Assembly: GCF_000186865.1 (NCBI RefSeq)
Contig: NW_008705608.1
Coordinates: forward strand, 6,248 to 70,247
Length of the DNA: 64,000 nt
Direction: 5' to 3'
Origin: Aureococcus anophagefferens
Lineage: Eukaryota; Sar; Pelagophyceae; Pelagomonadales; Pelagomonadaceae
Shown: in pieces, positions 8,472 through 17,813 of the stretch
Layout: the number at the start of each line of letters is the position of its first letter
Numbering within the stretch: position 1 is the stretch's first letter
The notes under the pieces: generated by a model
The model's input: the letters and a program-made list of their open reading frames with translations, nothing else
What the model was told of the DNA's origin: nothing
Databases searched by the model: none
Program-made: the position numbers and the translations under genes

Positions 8472-9800
8472 ATGTTTCAGCAGATGGCCGTCGTGATGCC
8501 GCCGGGCGTGATGCCCGGCCAGATCATGCAGGTGCAGACGCCCGCCGGCATCGTCCAGGTCCAGGCCCCCGCGGGCGTGCCCCCCGGCGGCCAGTTCGTC
8601 ATCAACGTGCCCGCGGCGCGGGCCGCGGCGCCGGTCATGCGCCACGACCGGGGCAACGCGGGCGCCGCCCAGATGCGACAGACGATCGCGCAGCAGCAGT
8701 ACCAGGCGCCGCCGCGGTCCCTGCCGACGCCGGCGCAGCGGCCCGGGGGCTACGCGCCGCCGCCGCCGCGGCAGCAGTACCAGCCCCCGCCGCCCGTGCG
8801 CCAGCAGCCCCAGTACTCGGGAAAACTCGCGAACACGGGCTCGCCGGTGGGCCGGTCCTTGGGCGCCGCGCCCTGCAACGAGAACTGCTGGAAGTGCGTC
8901 TGCGGCTGCTACAGCCCCTGCTGCTGCCTGTGCCTCACGCAGAAGGTCGCCCAGGTGCGCACGGGCGAGGTCGGCGTCGTCGAGTCCTTCGGCAAGTACC
9001 AGCGGCTCGCGGAGCCGGGCGAGAACCTGCTCTACGCGCCCCTGGGCTCCCTCGTGGAGTTCGAGAAGATCGCGCGGAAGATGACCATGCGCATCGTCGA
9101 GACCCGGGTGACCGCGAACACGAAGACGGAGGACAACGTCTTCGTGACCATCGACGTCACGATCCTCTACAAGATCCCGGACGTGTCCAAGGTCCGCGAC
9201 GCGGCCTACAAGCTCGACAACGTGCCCACGCAGCTCCAGGACTACGTCGAGTCGACGATCCGGACCCTCGTGTCCAAGGTGAAGATCGACGACGTTTTTA
9301 CGCTCGGCAAGGAGCTGCGGAAGGCGGTGCTGGACGAGGCCGCGGCGAAGATGCTCGAGTTCGGCTACGAGATCGTGGACACGCTCGTGACGGGCATCGA
9401 GCCCGAGCCCAAGGTGAAGGCCTCCATGAACCAGATCAACCTCGAGGCGCGCATGAAGCTGGCGCAGGTCAACGCGGCCGAGGCGCAGAAGGCCATCGAC
9501 ATCAAGCGCGCCGAGGGCCGCGCCGAGGCCAAGCACCTCGACGGCGTCGGCCTCGCGCGCATGCGCGGCGCCATGATCGACGGCTTCGCGCGCTCCGTGT
9601 CGACGCTCAACTTCGCCGACGACGACAAGTTCAGCGGCGACGCGACGCAGCTCCTGCTGACGACGCAGTACCTCGACATGCTCGAGGCCCTCGGCCGCGA
9701 CGACGCCGGCGGCACGACGAAGCTCTTCCTGCCGACGGCCATGACCGCCGTCGACGACATGCGGTCCCGGCTCGCGACGTTCAGCAAGGCGTTCGAGTGA
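8472..9800 (+). CDS. Band-7/SPFH domain protein (prohibitin/HIR-like)
   Basis: Membrane-scaffold family protein of 442 residues. The N-terminal third is Pro/Gln-rich and begins with PPGVMPGQIMQVQTP-type repeats. A Cys-rich patch (CNENCWKCVCGCYSPCCC) follows and is a likely palmitoylation site. The band-7 domain then starts at VRTGEVGVVESFGKYQRLA and continues through VTIDVTILYKI, with the typical coiled-coil tail (INLEARMKLAQVNAAEAQ). Such HIR/stomatin-like proteins oligomerise on the inner face of membranes. The start was taken at the first ATG (8472) after the duplicated GC-rich leader; the frame stays open upstream without ATG. It converges on the FKBP gene with 33 bp between stops. Confidence 0.8.
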   Translation: MFQQMAVVMPPGVMPGQIMQVQTPAGIVQVQAPAGVPPGGQFVINVPAARAAAPVMRHDRGNAGAAQMRQTIAQQQYQAPPRSLPTPAQRPGGYAPPPPRQQYQPPPPVRQQPQYSGKLANTGSPVGRSLGAAPCNENCWKCVCGCYSPCCCLCLTQKVAQVRTGEVGVVESFGKYQRLAEPGENLLYAPLGSLVEFEKIARKMTMRIVETRVTANTKTEDNVFVTIDVTILYKIPDVSKVRDAAYKLDNVPTQLQDYVESTIRTLVSKVKIDDVFTLGKELRKAVLDEAAAKMLEFGYEIVDTLVTGIEPEPKVKASMNQINLEARMKLAQVNAAEAQKAIDIKRAEGRAEAKHLDGVGLARMRGAMIDGFARSVSTLNFADDDKFSGDATQLLLTTQYLDMLEALGRDDAGGTTKLFLPTAMTAVDDMRSRLATFSKAFE

Positions 9801-9833
9801 CCCGCGCGCGTTAACGGCCCCGGTGTGCGACAC

Positions 9834-10436
9834 TTAGTGGAGCCAGGCGACGTCGGGGAAGACCACCGGCAGGATGAAGGACAGCACGAGCAATCCGAGG
9901 ATCGCCGTGCGGAGGTTGTAGCCGATGGACAGCTTCGCGGCGAGCACCGCGGCGGGGCCCTCGGCGACGTTCACGAGCTCGCAGTCGAACTCGAGGTCCG
10001 CGTTCGGCGGGATCATGCCGCTGCCCGAGCCGAACTCGCCGTAGGCCAGCGCCGCCGGGCAGCGCAGCACGCGCTTGCCGCCGACGCTCATGGAAGCGAT
10101 GCCCTCGTCCCACGCGGGGATCACGCTGCCCTCGCCGAGGACGAACTTGATGGGCCCCTTGCCCTTGCTGCTGTCGAAGACGCGCCCGGACGACATGAGC
10201 CGGCCCTCGTAGTTGACCGTCGCGACGCAGCCGTCCGACGCGGCCTCGCCGCCGCCGACGACCTCGTCCTTGTATTTCAAGCCGGAGAGCGTCACCGTGA
10301 AGCCGTCGGTCTCGCTCGCCGCGGCGTCGGCGGCCTCCGATCGCAGCGGTGCGACGCGCGCGCGCGTCGTCGGCGCGACGAAGGCATCGGCGGCGGCGCA
10401 CAGCAGCGAGATCGCAGCGAGAATCTTAGCTGCCAT
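9834..10436 (-). CDS. Plastid-targeted FKBP-type peptidyl-prolyl isomerase
   Basis: A 200-residue protein. The first 20 residues are a signal peptide (MAAKILAAISLLCAAADAF), and ADAF/VAP matches the SAF-type border of stramenopile plastid presequences. The FKBP domain is complete: VNYEGRLMSSGRVFDSS, FVLGEGSVIPAWDEGIASM, GGKRVLRCPAALAYG, IPPNADLEFDCELVNV. A C-terminal hydrophobic segment (TAILGLLVLSFILPVVF) suggests membrane anchoring, perhaps in the thylakoid. The upstream frame stays open but its Arg-rich content looks non-coding, so ATG at 10436 was chosen because it opens the signal peptide. Confidence 0.85.
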   Translation of the reverse strand: MAAKILAAISLLCAAADAFVAPTTRARVAPLRSEAADAAASETDGFTVTLSGLKYKDEVVGGGEAASDGCVATVNYEGRLMSSGRVFDSSKGKGPIKFVLGEGSVIPAWDEGIASMSVGGKRVLRCPAALAYGEFGSGSGMIPPNADLEFDCELVNVAEGPAAVLAAKLSIGYNLRTAILGLLVLSFILPVVFPDVAWLH

Positions 10437-11991
10437 CGTCAAGTTTTTACCCTGCCCACGCGGTCGACCTTGCCCTTTGGGAGCTGAGGCGCTCGGCTCG
10501 GAGAGCGGCCGCCGCGACAGCGCGCGCGCGGCGCCCCCGGGGAGTGGGGCCGCGCGCTCCCGCATGTGCCTCGGGACCGTCCGTGGCCAGGCCACTGCGA
10601 AGACGCCGCGCGCGAATCGGTCCGGGCGTCGTCGAAAACGCAACGGCCTCGTCGGAGCGTTCTCTCGAGACGGCTGGCGCGTGTTGGACGTGTTCCGGAC
10701 CTCGCTGGCCTGGTTTCTCCGGAGGAAGTGCGGAGAGGGTTGCTATGAAGAACATGTCTCGCGAAACCAGGCCAGATGTACCGTCGGACCACCCTACGGC
10801 CTCGGTTCCTCGATTCTCATCGATTGGCGGCGGTCTTTCCGAGCCAGTGTGCGGCGCCGCGACGCCCCTGGACGTCCAGAGCGGTTCCGATGCCCTCTCA
10901 CGACCGATCACCGGGGCTCCGCTGGCCCGCGCGTCAGGTGAACGCGGCACTCGACAGCTACAGCTTGGGCGCCTCCTGCCAGCGCCTCGAAAACGACACC
11001 AACACGGTCTACAGCGACGACGCGCCCACGAACGCGGACTGGCGCTGTCGTTGCGTCGAGACATCTTGTCTCGACTCCAGAAGACGCTCGGCCATCGAAA
11101 CGGTGCTCTGCGCGCCTGTTTTCCTGCCGCTGGTGCCTCGCCAGTACACCCTAGCCGTACTAAACCAGTACAAACGCGTCGTATACGGCCGTATATACTC
11201 GCTTCGGCGCCCCGCTCGACCGCCCGGGGCCCGCCCGGACTCACCGGGCCAGCGTGGACGTGCGTGGCACCCGCCGCCGTCGGGTGGACGCGCGTACGTG
11301 GCGCTCGCGCACGCCGGAAATCTCCAAAAACCGACATTTTCGGCCATAACTTGTGCCAATCGATGACCTAGCATGATCGGCTGCGGTTCCGGAGCCCCAG
11401 ATAAACGTCCATCACGATGAGACAAGCAGGGGGTCCGCGGTCGAGGTGCCCAAAATCGTCGATTTTCCAGTGGCCAGTGCACCGATCAAAACTCAGATTC
11501 TGATAGCCTGGATTTAAAAGTCAACATTTTTGTTGAACTTCAGCACTTTTGTTGAAGTTAAATCTTGCGATTTCGCGACCCGAACCAGCGACCGCGCGCA
11601 AAAAGCCATCGCAAACGTGCAATTAACGCGCGAATATCATCAAACTTGCTTTGATACGACCATAACCCAATTTTGGCCGTGATTTCAGCCCGCGGACCGC
11701 CGCGACACCGCGCCCGCGCGCGCGGTCGACGTACAGCCTCTATGGACGACTAATGACTCTGGCTCCGCCGGCCGGAATTCGATGATTGATCTTTATTAAT
11801 TAATTTCCTACGGGTGCACCTAGATGTACGTTGATCGGGGCACTGCCAGTGGCGTGGGCAGGGTAAAGTTTTGGGAGCTCCTGCAGGCCTGTGTGCCAGG
11901 CTGTGGCAACACCGCCTCGCGCCGCGCCCGACGCGCGCGCACCCGACCGCCCCGCGCCCGCGCCGCGCAACCGCCGCGCCACCACTAGAAG
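10437..11991. other. Long gene-poor interval
   Basis: At 1.55 kb this is by far the longest stretch without a clear gene. 11500-11860 is notably AT-richer (two copies of TTTTGTTGAA at 11530-11560, ATTAATTAATT near 11795), and a palindrome ATACGGCCGTAT lies at 11183-11194. A frame at 10938-11100 (VNAALDSYSLGASCQRLEND) has protein-like composition and could be a gene remnant or an exon; I cannot extend it. No tRNA or rRNA was seen. Confidence 0.5.
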
Positions 11992-12399
11992 ATGGACATC
12001 TCCGTCGAGGACGAGCGGGACCCGGAGAAGATGCGGCAGATCTTGGCGCGCATGACCCCGGGCGAGGAGGACCGCTTCGAGCACTACCGGCGGAGCCGCT
12101 TCAACCGCACGGGCATCTCGCAGATCATGCGGCGTTCCCTCGCCGACGACGCGCGCGTCGACGAGAACAGCGCCGTCGTCGTCGCGGCGCTCGCGAAGAT
12201 GTTCGTCGGCGACCTCGTGTCGGCCGCGCGGACCACGCGGGCCGCGCGCGGCGGCGAGGAGGGCGAGCCCATCGGCCCGGCGGAGTTCGCCGCCGCCGCG
12301 CGCACGCTCCAGCTCCAGGACCGGCCCGTCGTCGGCGACCACAAGCGGCCCCGGCTCAACGGGCCGCCGGTGATCACGAAGGGCGAGCTCCTCTCCTAA
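11992..12399 (+). CDS. TAF11: TFIID subunit TAF11
   Basis: A 135-residue single-exon gene. The histone-fold region matches TAF11: EEDRFEHYRRSRFNRTGISQ for helix 1, NSAVVVAALAKMFVGDLVSAA for helix 2, and IGPAEFAAAARTLQLQ for helix 3. TAF11 pairs with TAF13 in TFIID and contacts TBP and TFIIA. The acidic leader before the fold is short here. The start is the first ATG after an in-frame Arg-rich stretch. TBP itself is encoded at 60.0-60.9 kb of the same window. Confidence 0.85.
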   Translation: MDISVEDERDPEKMRQILARMTPGEEDRFEHYRRSRFNRTGISQIMRRSLADDARVDENSAVVVAALAKMFVGDLVSAARTTRAARGGEEGEPIGPAEFAAAARTLQLQDRPVVGDHKRPRLNGPPVITKGELLS

Positions 12400-12674
12400 G
12401 TTCGGCGTTTTCAAAAAGGGACGCGGTCGCGTTCGCACGTGGGAGCGCGCGCGGCGCCGGCCACGTCCGTGCCATGCTCCGCGCCGTCGACGCGGGGACC
12501 GCGTCCATCCGTCGAACGGCACCATCGACCTCGTTGCCGGCAAAGATTTTTCTCATTTTTTTGAGTGCCGCCCTTTCTATCATGACAGCCTGAGTCTGGT
12601 GGCAGCCCCGGCTTCATCAGATCGTGGGAATACGCGCCTCGGGGCGAGCGGTCGACGTCGTCTACCGCCCTTTC

Positions 12675-12932
12675 ATGTACCGGTACTGCGCCACCTTCTG
12701 CGCGCGCCCGGCGTCGCGGCGCGGGACGCCCCGAGCGCCCGCGTGTCCTTTTTGCCTTCCGGCCCCGTCCCACGCGCGCTCCGCAGGCGGTCTCACGGAG
12801 GCGCTCAGTAACTTCGGCAACTGCTGCGGCCCCGTGCCCTGCCTCCTGCTCAAGAGCAACGTCGAGGAGAAGGTCGAGGCCAAGGAGCTCGCGGACGAGT
12901 TTCTCTCGGAGGACGAGGACGAGGAGGCGTAG
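12675..12932 (+). CDS. Small Cys-rich acidic protein, hypothetical
   Basis: Two exons are proposed: 12675-12699 and 12787-12932 (GC donor at 12700, acceptor CTCCGCAG at 12786), 171 nt for 56 residues. The product has a Cys-rich first half (MYRYCATFCGL, FGNCCGPVPC) and an acidic tail (FLSEDEDEEA). No family recognised. Its TAG stop is followed after GCC by the ATG of the next gene in the same frame, so the two may share a transcript or be one gene interrupted by a stop. Exon 1 is uncertain; the second exon has clear coding character. Confidence 0.45.
   Translation: MYRYCATFCARPASRRGTPRAPACPFCLPAPSHARSAGGLTEALSNFGNCCGPVPCLLLKSNVEEKVEAKELADEFLSEDEDEEA
12700..12786 (+). other. Proposed 87-bp intron with GC donor
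   Basis: TTCT/GCGCGCCC to CTCCGCAG/GCGGTC joins the Met-Tyr-Arg-Tyr exon to the acidic exon in frame. Unspliced reading also stays open, so this intron is inferred from composition only. Confidence 0.35.
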
Positions 12933-12935
12933 GCC

Positions 12936-13673
12936 ATGTCGTCCTGGCTGAGCTGCGTGGGCACGGAGTGCCTCAACTGCAACCTGACCGACGACCCCGA
13001 CGAGATGGACCCCTTCGACTCCCTGCGGCTCTACGCGCGCGTCCACACCGGGGCCGCAAAAAGGATGCGACGTGCCCAACTTCAAAGGCTCCGATCTCGG
13101 CCGGTTTCCGCTGATTTTCGGACGAGCGGTCATCTCCCGGAGCGCTGTCGAAGCGTGGATGCGTGTCTCCCGAACGCGCGCGCGCGGAACAAATCAGTCG
13201 CGGCCCAGGTCCACCTCGGCGCGCCGGACCTCGACGACGGCGACGACGTCCCGACGGGCAACGTGCGGAACCTGACGGACGACGAGTTCAAGAGCGTGTT
13301 CAAGCACACCATCGAGCGCCGGGGCTGGCCCGTGCTCAAGTACGGCAAGGGCAAGGCGCTGAAGCGCTGCCTCAAGGTCGAGGGCGCGGGCGACGACGCG
13401 CACCTGTCGTGGGGGTCCAAGAAGGAGGGCGCGGCGACGAAGCAGGTCAAGGTCGCCGAGATCCACGACGTCGTCAACGCGGCCTTCGACGACGCGCCGC
13501 CGAACATGGACCCGGCCTGCATGCTCTGCTTCAACATCTCCAACCGCGCTGGCCTCAAGATCATCGCCCACTCGAAGACGGACGCGACGGTCCTCATCCA
13601 CGGCTTCAAGCTCCTCACGGAGCCCAAGAACGCCGACATCGACCAGATCCGCGCCAAGGCCATCATGGTGTGA
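12936..13673 (+). CDS. PH-like domain protein, hypothetical
   Basis: Two exons (intron 13041-13208) give 189 residues; the spliced length is 570 nt. The start has a Cys-rich stretch (MSSWLSCVGTECLNCN). The rest resembles a PH-like fold of the type found in protein scaffolds: VFKHTIERRGWPVLKYGKGK, LSWGSKKEG, and a final helix in KNADIDQIRAKAIMV. Function unknown. The ATG sits 3 nt after the stop of the preceding small ORF, in frame with it, in a good GCC-ATG context. Confidence 0.65.
   Translation: MSSWLSCVGTECLNCNLTDDPDEMDPFDSLRLYARVHTGAAKRMRRAQLQRLRSRPVSADFRTSGHLPERCRSVDACLPNARARNKSVAAQVHLGAPDLDDGDDVPTGNVRNLTDDEFKSVFKHTIERRGWPVLKYGKGKALKRCLKVEGAGDDAHLSWGSKKEGAATKQVKVAEIHDVVNAAFDDAPPNMDPACMLCFNISNRAGLKIIAHSKTDATVLIHGFKLLTEPKNADIDQIRAKAIMV
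13041..13208 (+). mobile_element. Introner family B (intron, 168 bp)
   Basis: Sense copy with GGGGCCGCAAAAAGGATGCG at one end and GCGGCCCAG at the other. Flanks GTCCACAC and GTCCACCT share GTCCAC. GT donor; joining restores YARVHLGAPDL. The core reads TTTTCGGACGAGCGG, so this is a moderately old copy. Confidence 0.85.
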
Positions 13674-13850
13674 CCCCAAGGGCGCCGCCGCCGTAGTCTA
13701 AACCCCTGTCCCCGACGTCGCGACTTCAACGAATCGATGGTGAACTGCAATATGCAGCCGTGAGCGAGCAATGGCTTTGCCACAGCTCCATAACTTGGCA
13801 CATAAGAAGCCAATGGGCGCGTTCGCCGCCGCTCCATAAAAGAAGCGCGA

Positions 13851-15155
13851 ATGGCCGCCTCGGCCGAGGCGATCCACGCGCTGGCGAACGAGATCTGCGT
13901 CGCCGCGTCGACGCTCCACGGCGCCGGCGTCGACGCGGCGACGCTGACGGCGGCGAACGCGCGCCTCGTGGCCCTCTGCCAGGAGCCCCTCGCGGCCGCG
14001 GCCTGCGAGTGCATCCTGGCGAACTGGGAGCAGCTCGCGGCGCAGCGCGTGCCCGAGGGCGCCTTCGTGCTGGCCGCGGGCGTCGTCGAGGCCGCGTGCC
14101 GCCGCGGCGCCGTGTCCGGCGACGCGCTCTTCCGGCTCATCGAGGCGCTCCCCGACGGGCTGCACGCGTGCGTCGACAAGCTCTGCGCCGGCGCGGCGTT
14201 CTGCGCCGTCGCCGCGGGCCAGGAGCACGCCGCGCTCGCGGCCGGGTCGCTGCCGCGGGACCGGCTGCTGCTCCTGTCGACGGCGCTCGGCGAGGAGCTC
14301 GGGAGCACGGTCCACCCCATCGCGCTCGCCGCGCGCGACACCGCCGCGGCCGCGTCGCGCCTGTCGTTGGAGACCCTCTGCCTCCCCGTGTCCGCGGCGT
14401 CCGCGCGGTGCGCGTCCGCGTGGGCCGGCTGCGGCGCGACGGTGCACTCCGCGCCGGCCGCGCTCGTCGCGGCGCTCGCCGCGGCCGTCGACGGCGCGGC
14501 GGGCGGCGCGGACGTCGCGACGGCGAGCCTGCTGGCCCTGCGGGACCTCGTGACGGCCGCCGCGGACCGCGGCGACGACGTCGGGCCCCTGGGCGCCTAC
14601 GAGCTCCTGCTGCGGCCCGTCGTCGCCGCGGCCTCGTCGATGCCGCGCTTGCACGACGCGTTAGGCGTCGAGTTCGCGAACGCGCTCGGCGCCTACGCGG
14701 CGTCGGTCGTCGAGCTGCTGGCCCCGCGCCTCGCCGCGGCGTTGGGCGCGCCCGAGGGCGCGGTCGCGGAGGCCGCGCTCGCCGCGCTCGGCGCGAACTG
14801 CGGCCACGAGCTGCCCAACGTCGCGGCGGCGGCGACGGACGCGTGGGTCAAATTCTACGGCGCGCTGCCCGCCGACTTTGCGCCGCCCTGGCGCCGGGCC
14901 TACGCGACGCACGTCGTGCGATTGGTCGCGCAGCGCGCGTCCGACGCGTTCTACGCCGCGGGGACGTCGTTCGAGGACGGCGACGACGCGCACTTCAACC
15001 GGTCCTACCACGCGGGGCCCGCGATCTACGAGCTCGCCATCGCCCTCCAGGAGACGGACCTGGACGAGGCCGCGGTGCTCGCCGCCGCGCCCTGGCTCGA
15101 GGCGACCATGGAGGCCGTCTTCGAGGGCGCCGAGTCCGGCTCGGACAGCGACTAG
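13851..15155 (+). CDS. Alpha-helical repeat protein, possibly importin-like, hypothetical
   Basis: A single-exon 434-residue protein almost entirely of Ala-rich helices in pairs, as in ARM/HEAT solenoids. Segments such as LVALCQEPLAAAACECILANW and AVAEAALAALGANCGHELP fit HEAT-type helices, and the length and C-terminal acidic tail (GAESGSDSD) would allow a short importin/transportin relative. This is inference from composition; no signature motif is present. The 5' leader has CCATAAAAGAAGCGCG just before the ATG. Confidence 0.55.
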   Translation: MAASAEAIHALANEICVAASTLHGAGVDAATLTAANARLVALCQEPLAAAACECILANWEQLAAQRVPEGAFVLAAGVVEAACRRGAVSGDALFRLIEALPDGLHACVDKLCAGAAFCAVAAGQEHAALAAGSLPRDRLLLLSTALGEELGSTVHPIALAARDTAAAASRLSLETLCLPVSAASARCASAWAGCGATVHSAPAALVAALAAAVDGAAGGADVATASLLALRDLVTAAADRGDDVGPLGAYELLLRPVVAAASSMPRLHDALGVEFANALGAYAASVVELLAPRLAAALGAPEGAVAEAALAALGANCGHELPNVAAAATDAWVKFYGALPADFAPPWRRAYATHVVRLVAQRASDAFYAAGTSFEDGDDAHFNRSYHAGPAIYELAIALQETDLDEAAVLAAAPWLEATMEAVFEGAESGSDSD

Positions 15156-15258
15156 GCCCGCATATTCTTTTTTCGCCCGTCCTCGTCTTTTTTTCCGTCT
15201 CTGATTAGATGCGCGCCGCGGAGTTTTGCTCCTGGGCGGCGGGCAACGCGAGCGGCGC

Positions 15259-15397
15259 TCACTTCGCTTTCCGCTTCGAGAGCGCGGCGAGCGCGGCGTC
15301 CTTCTCGCCCGCGCCCGACGGCGCGGGCGCGGCGGCGGGCTCCGGGGCCGGCGCGGGCGCGGGAGCCGGCTCCGGGGCCGGCGCGGGGGCGGGGGCC

Positions 15398-15432
<35 letters not shown>

Positions 15433-17347
15433 CGGCGCGGGCTTGGGCGCCGGCGCGGGCTTGGCGGCGGCCTTGGCCGCCGCGGCCTCCTTGGCCGCCT
15501 CGGCCTTGGCCTTGGCGGCGTCGGCCTTGGCCGCCGCGGCCTCCTTGGCCTCGGCGGCCTTCTTCGCGGCCGCGGCGTCGGCCTGCTCCTTCTTGAGCTT
15601 GTCGGCCGACGCCTTCTCCGCGGCCTGGGCCTTGGCCGCGGCCTCCTTCGTCGCCTTGGCCTCGGCGACCTCGGCGGCCTTGGCCGCGTCCTGCGCCTTC
15701 TTCGCGGCCGCGGCGTCGGCCTTGGACTCGGACGACGCCTTGGCCTTGGTCGCGGCGTCGGCCTTGGCGGCCTCGGCCTTGGCCTTGGCGGCGTCGGCCT
15801 TGGCGGCGGCGTCGGCCTTGGCCTTCTCGACCTTCTCGGCCGCCTGCTTCGCCGCCTGCTCCTTCTTGAACTCGGCGTTCGCCGCCTTCTCCTTGTCCGC
15901 GGCGGCCCGGGCGGCGGCCTTGGCCGCGGCGGCCTCCTTGTCCGCGGCGGCCTTGGCGGCCTTGGCGTCGGCGGACGCGGCGCTCTTCTTCGCCGCCGCG
16001 GCGTCGGCGGCCTTCTGCTTCGCGGCGGCGGCCTTGGCGGCGGCGGCCTCCTTGGCCGCGGCGTTCTTCGCGTCCTTGGCCTTTTTGGCCTCCGCGGCGT
16101 CGACGGGCGCGGCCTTCTTGCCGCCGAGGAGCGCCGTGCCCTTGACCTTGGGCGCCTTGGGCGGCGCGTCCTTCTTGGGCGCCGCGGCGGGCAGGGACGG
16201 CAGGGAGAAGCCCGGGCCCTTGGGCGCGGGCGCCTTGGCGGCGGCCGCGGGCTTGCCGCCCTTGGCCGGCGGCGCGGGCGCGGGGCCGGGCTGCGAGAGG
16301 AAGAGGGCGGCGACGGACGCGACGAGGCCGCCGCCGGAGCCGAGCAGGGCCTTGGTCTCGAAGGGGTTGAGCTGCCCGAGGCCGCCCCTGTCCGCCTTGC
16401 GCTTCGCCGCCGCGATCTCCTGCTCGCGGACCTCGCGGACCTTCTTCGACTTCTCGAGGGTCGACCGCAGGCCCACGAGGCCGAAGACGGGCAGCGCCGC
16501 GAAGGGCGCCGCGCCGACGGCGATCGCGGCGACGTTCGGCGGGCCCGAGCTCGCCGCGGGCGCGGCCTTGGCCGCGGCCTTGGCCGCGACGGGCGCCGGC
16601 GGCGGCGGCGGCGGCGGCGCGACGGCGGCCTTGCCCTTCTTCGCGGGTTTGGGCGCGGGCGGCGCCTTCTCGGCCTTGGGCGGCGGCGGCGCCTTCTCGG
16701 CCTTGGGCGCCTTGGGCTCCTTGGGCGCCTTGGGCGCCTTGCCCTTCGTCTTCGCCGCGGCCTTGGCCGCCTCCTCCGCCGCCGCGGCCTTGGCCTCCTC
16801 CATGGCCTTGGCGTCGGCCGCCGCCTGCTCCTTCTTCGAGAGCTTCTTCGGCTTCTTCGCCTTGACCGGCTTGGCCGCCGGCTCCGGCGCGGGCGCGGGC
16901 GCGGCGGCCTTCGCGGCGGCCTTGCCCTTCTTGCTTCCGCCGAAGAGCGCCTCGCCCTTGACCTTCGTCGGCGGCGTCACGCTCTCCTCAGCCGGGATCG
17001 CGAACGACTCGACGGTCTTCTTCTGGAGCGCGTGCAATGAGACGGAGGGCCTGCGGTCGGCCATCGGCTCGGATCGCGCGGCGCGCGCGCGGATGGCGGC
17101 GACGCGCGCGCGCGGGCCGCGGCGCAGGGGTGCGGGCCACGGTGGCGCGAGGCACGCGGGTTGCGGGTATAGAGGGTGCGAGCGATGCGCGCGAGAGGGC
17201 AGGCAGCTGACTCAGCGATTGGCGGCGCGAGGGGCACGCGACGCGGGCCGCGAAGACGCACCGACGAAGCGCGGTGCTCGAGGGCACGCTGATGAAGCCG
17301 CTGGCGCCCGCGGCGCAGAGCGCGACGGCGATCGCGCGCATAACCAT
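15259..17347 (-). CDS. Ala/Lys-rich plastid-targeted protein
   Basis: Exon 1 (17262-17347) encodes a signal peptide and plastid-type border (MVMRAIAVALCAAGASGF/ISVP). An intron at 17051-17261 (donor CG/GTGCGT, acceptor GACCGCAG) joins it to the long exon; the total is 1878 nt, 625 residues. The mature part has two similar modules (KVKGEALFGGSKKG and KVKGTALLGGKKAA), two hydrophobic stretches (NVAAIAVGAAPFAALPVFGLV, GGGLVASVAALFLS), a long KAAAAKAK helix and a Pro-Ala tail. Without the first exon the product would start at MADRRPS and lack targeting. Lys/Ala helices of this kind can bind acidic surfaces or nucleic acid; the function is unknown. Confidence 0.65.
17051..17261 (-). other. Intron joining plastid presequence to the Ala/Lys-rich exon
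   Basis: Donor GTGCGT is the same hexamer as two donors of the COX5B gene. The phase is right, producing ALRRPSVSLHALQKK. The length of 211 bp equals that of family A introners, but no introner sequence or target duplication is present, so I treat the match in length as chance. Confidence 0.6.
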
Positions 17348-17813
17348 CGCGTTCAAGGTGCGGATCGCGTGATTGTGGCCTCGATTGGGCTGAGACGACG
17401 TACACGGCCCGCAGCTCGCCTAATGTTGAATCTTCAACGTAGCCGGTACCGGTCGGCGCTGGCGTCGCGTTCTGGCTTTACCCAGCGCGAACATCTAGCC
17501 GCGCCGCCGACGGGACACGCTGTAAGGCTAGCAGTCGCGAAAGCGGTGCGAAAGGCGCCGGAAATGGCGAGTAACGACCGCGTGCGCGTGCGCGCGGGAG
17601 AGCGTAGCCAATCCATAGCTCGGCCAGGACAAAGCGACGCACGTTGGCGCCGGCGTGGAGGCCCCGAGTGCTGGCAGAGGCGGCGCGGGCAGCGGCGCCT
17701 GCCGCAAGTTGAAGCGCTCGATCTTGCAAAGCGCTCGCCGCGCTCCGAGTGCACAACAGCGTGCCGCACGGCGAGAACGCCGTCGCGCCGCGCGCGCCGA
17801 CGCCCACGTTGCA
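17348..17813. other. Divergent intergenic region
   Basis: 466 bp between the 5' ends of the Ala/Lys-rich gene and the Omp85-like gene. No TATA box or repeat stands out; the frame of the Omp85-like gene is open back to 17655 but has no ATG and no signal peptide there. Confidence 0.5.

Noticed and set aside
12624..12674. ORF start at 12624 for the small Cys-rich protein
   Set aside because: The leading codons are Arg/Pro-rich noise and the start codon there is not ATG; ATG 12675 followed by a GC-AG intron gives a more protein-like product.
17051..17261. 211-bp intron of the Ala/Lys-rich gene as a family A introner
   Set aside because: The length matches but none of the family ends, core or duplication is present.
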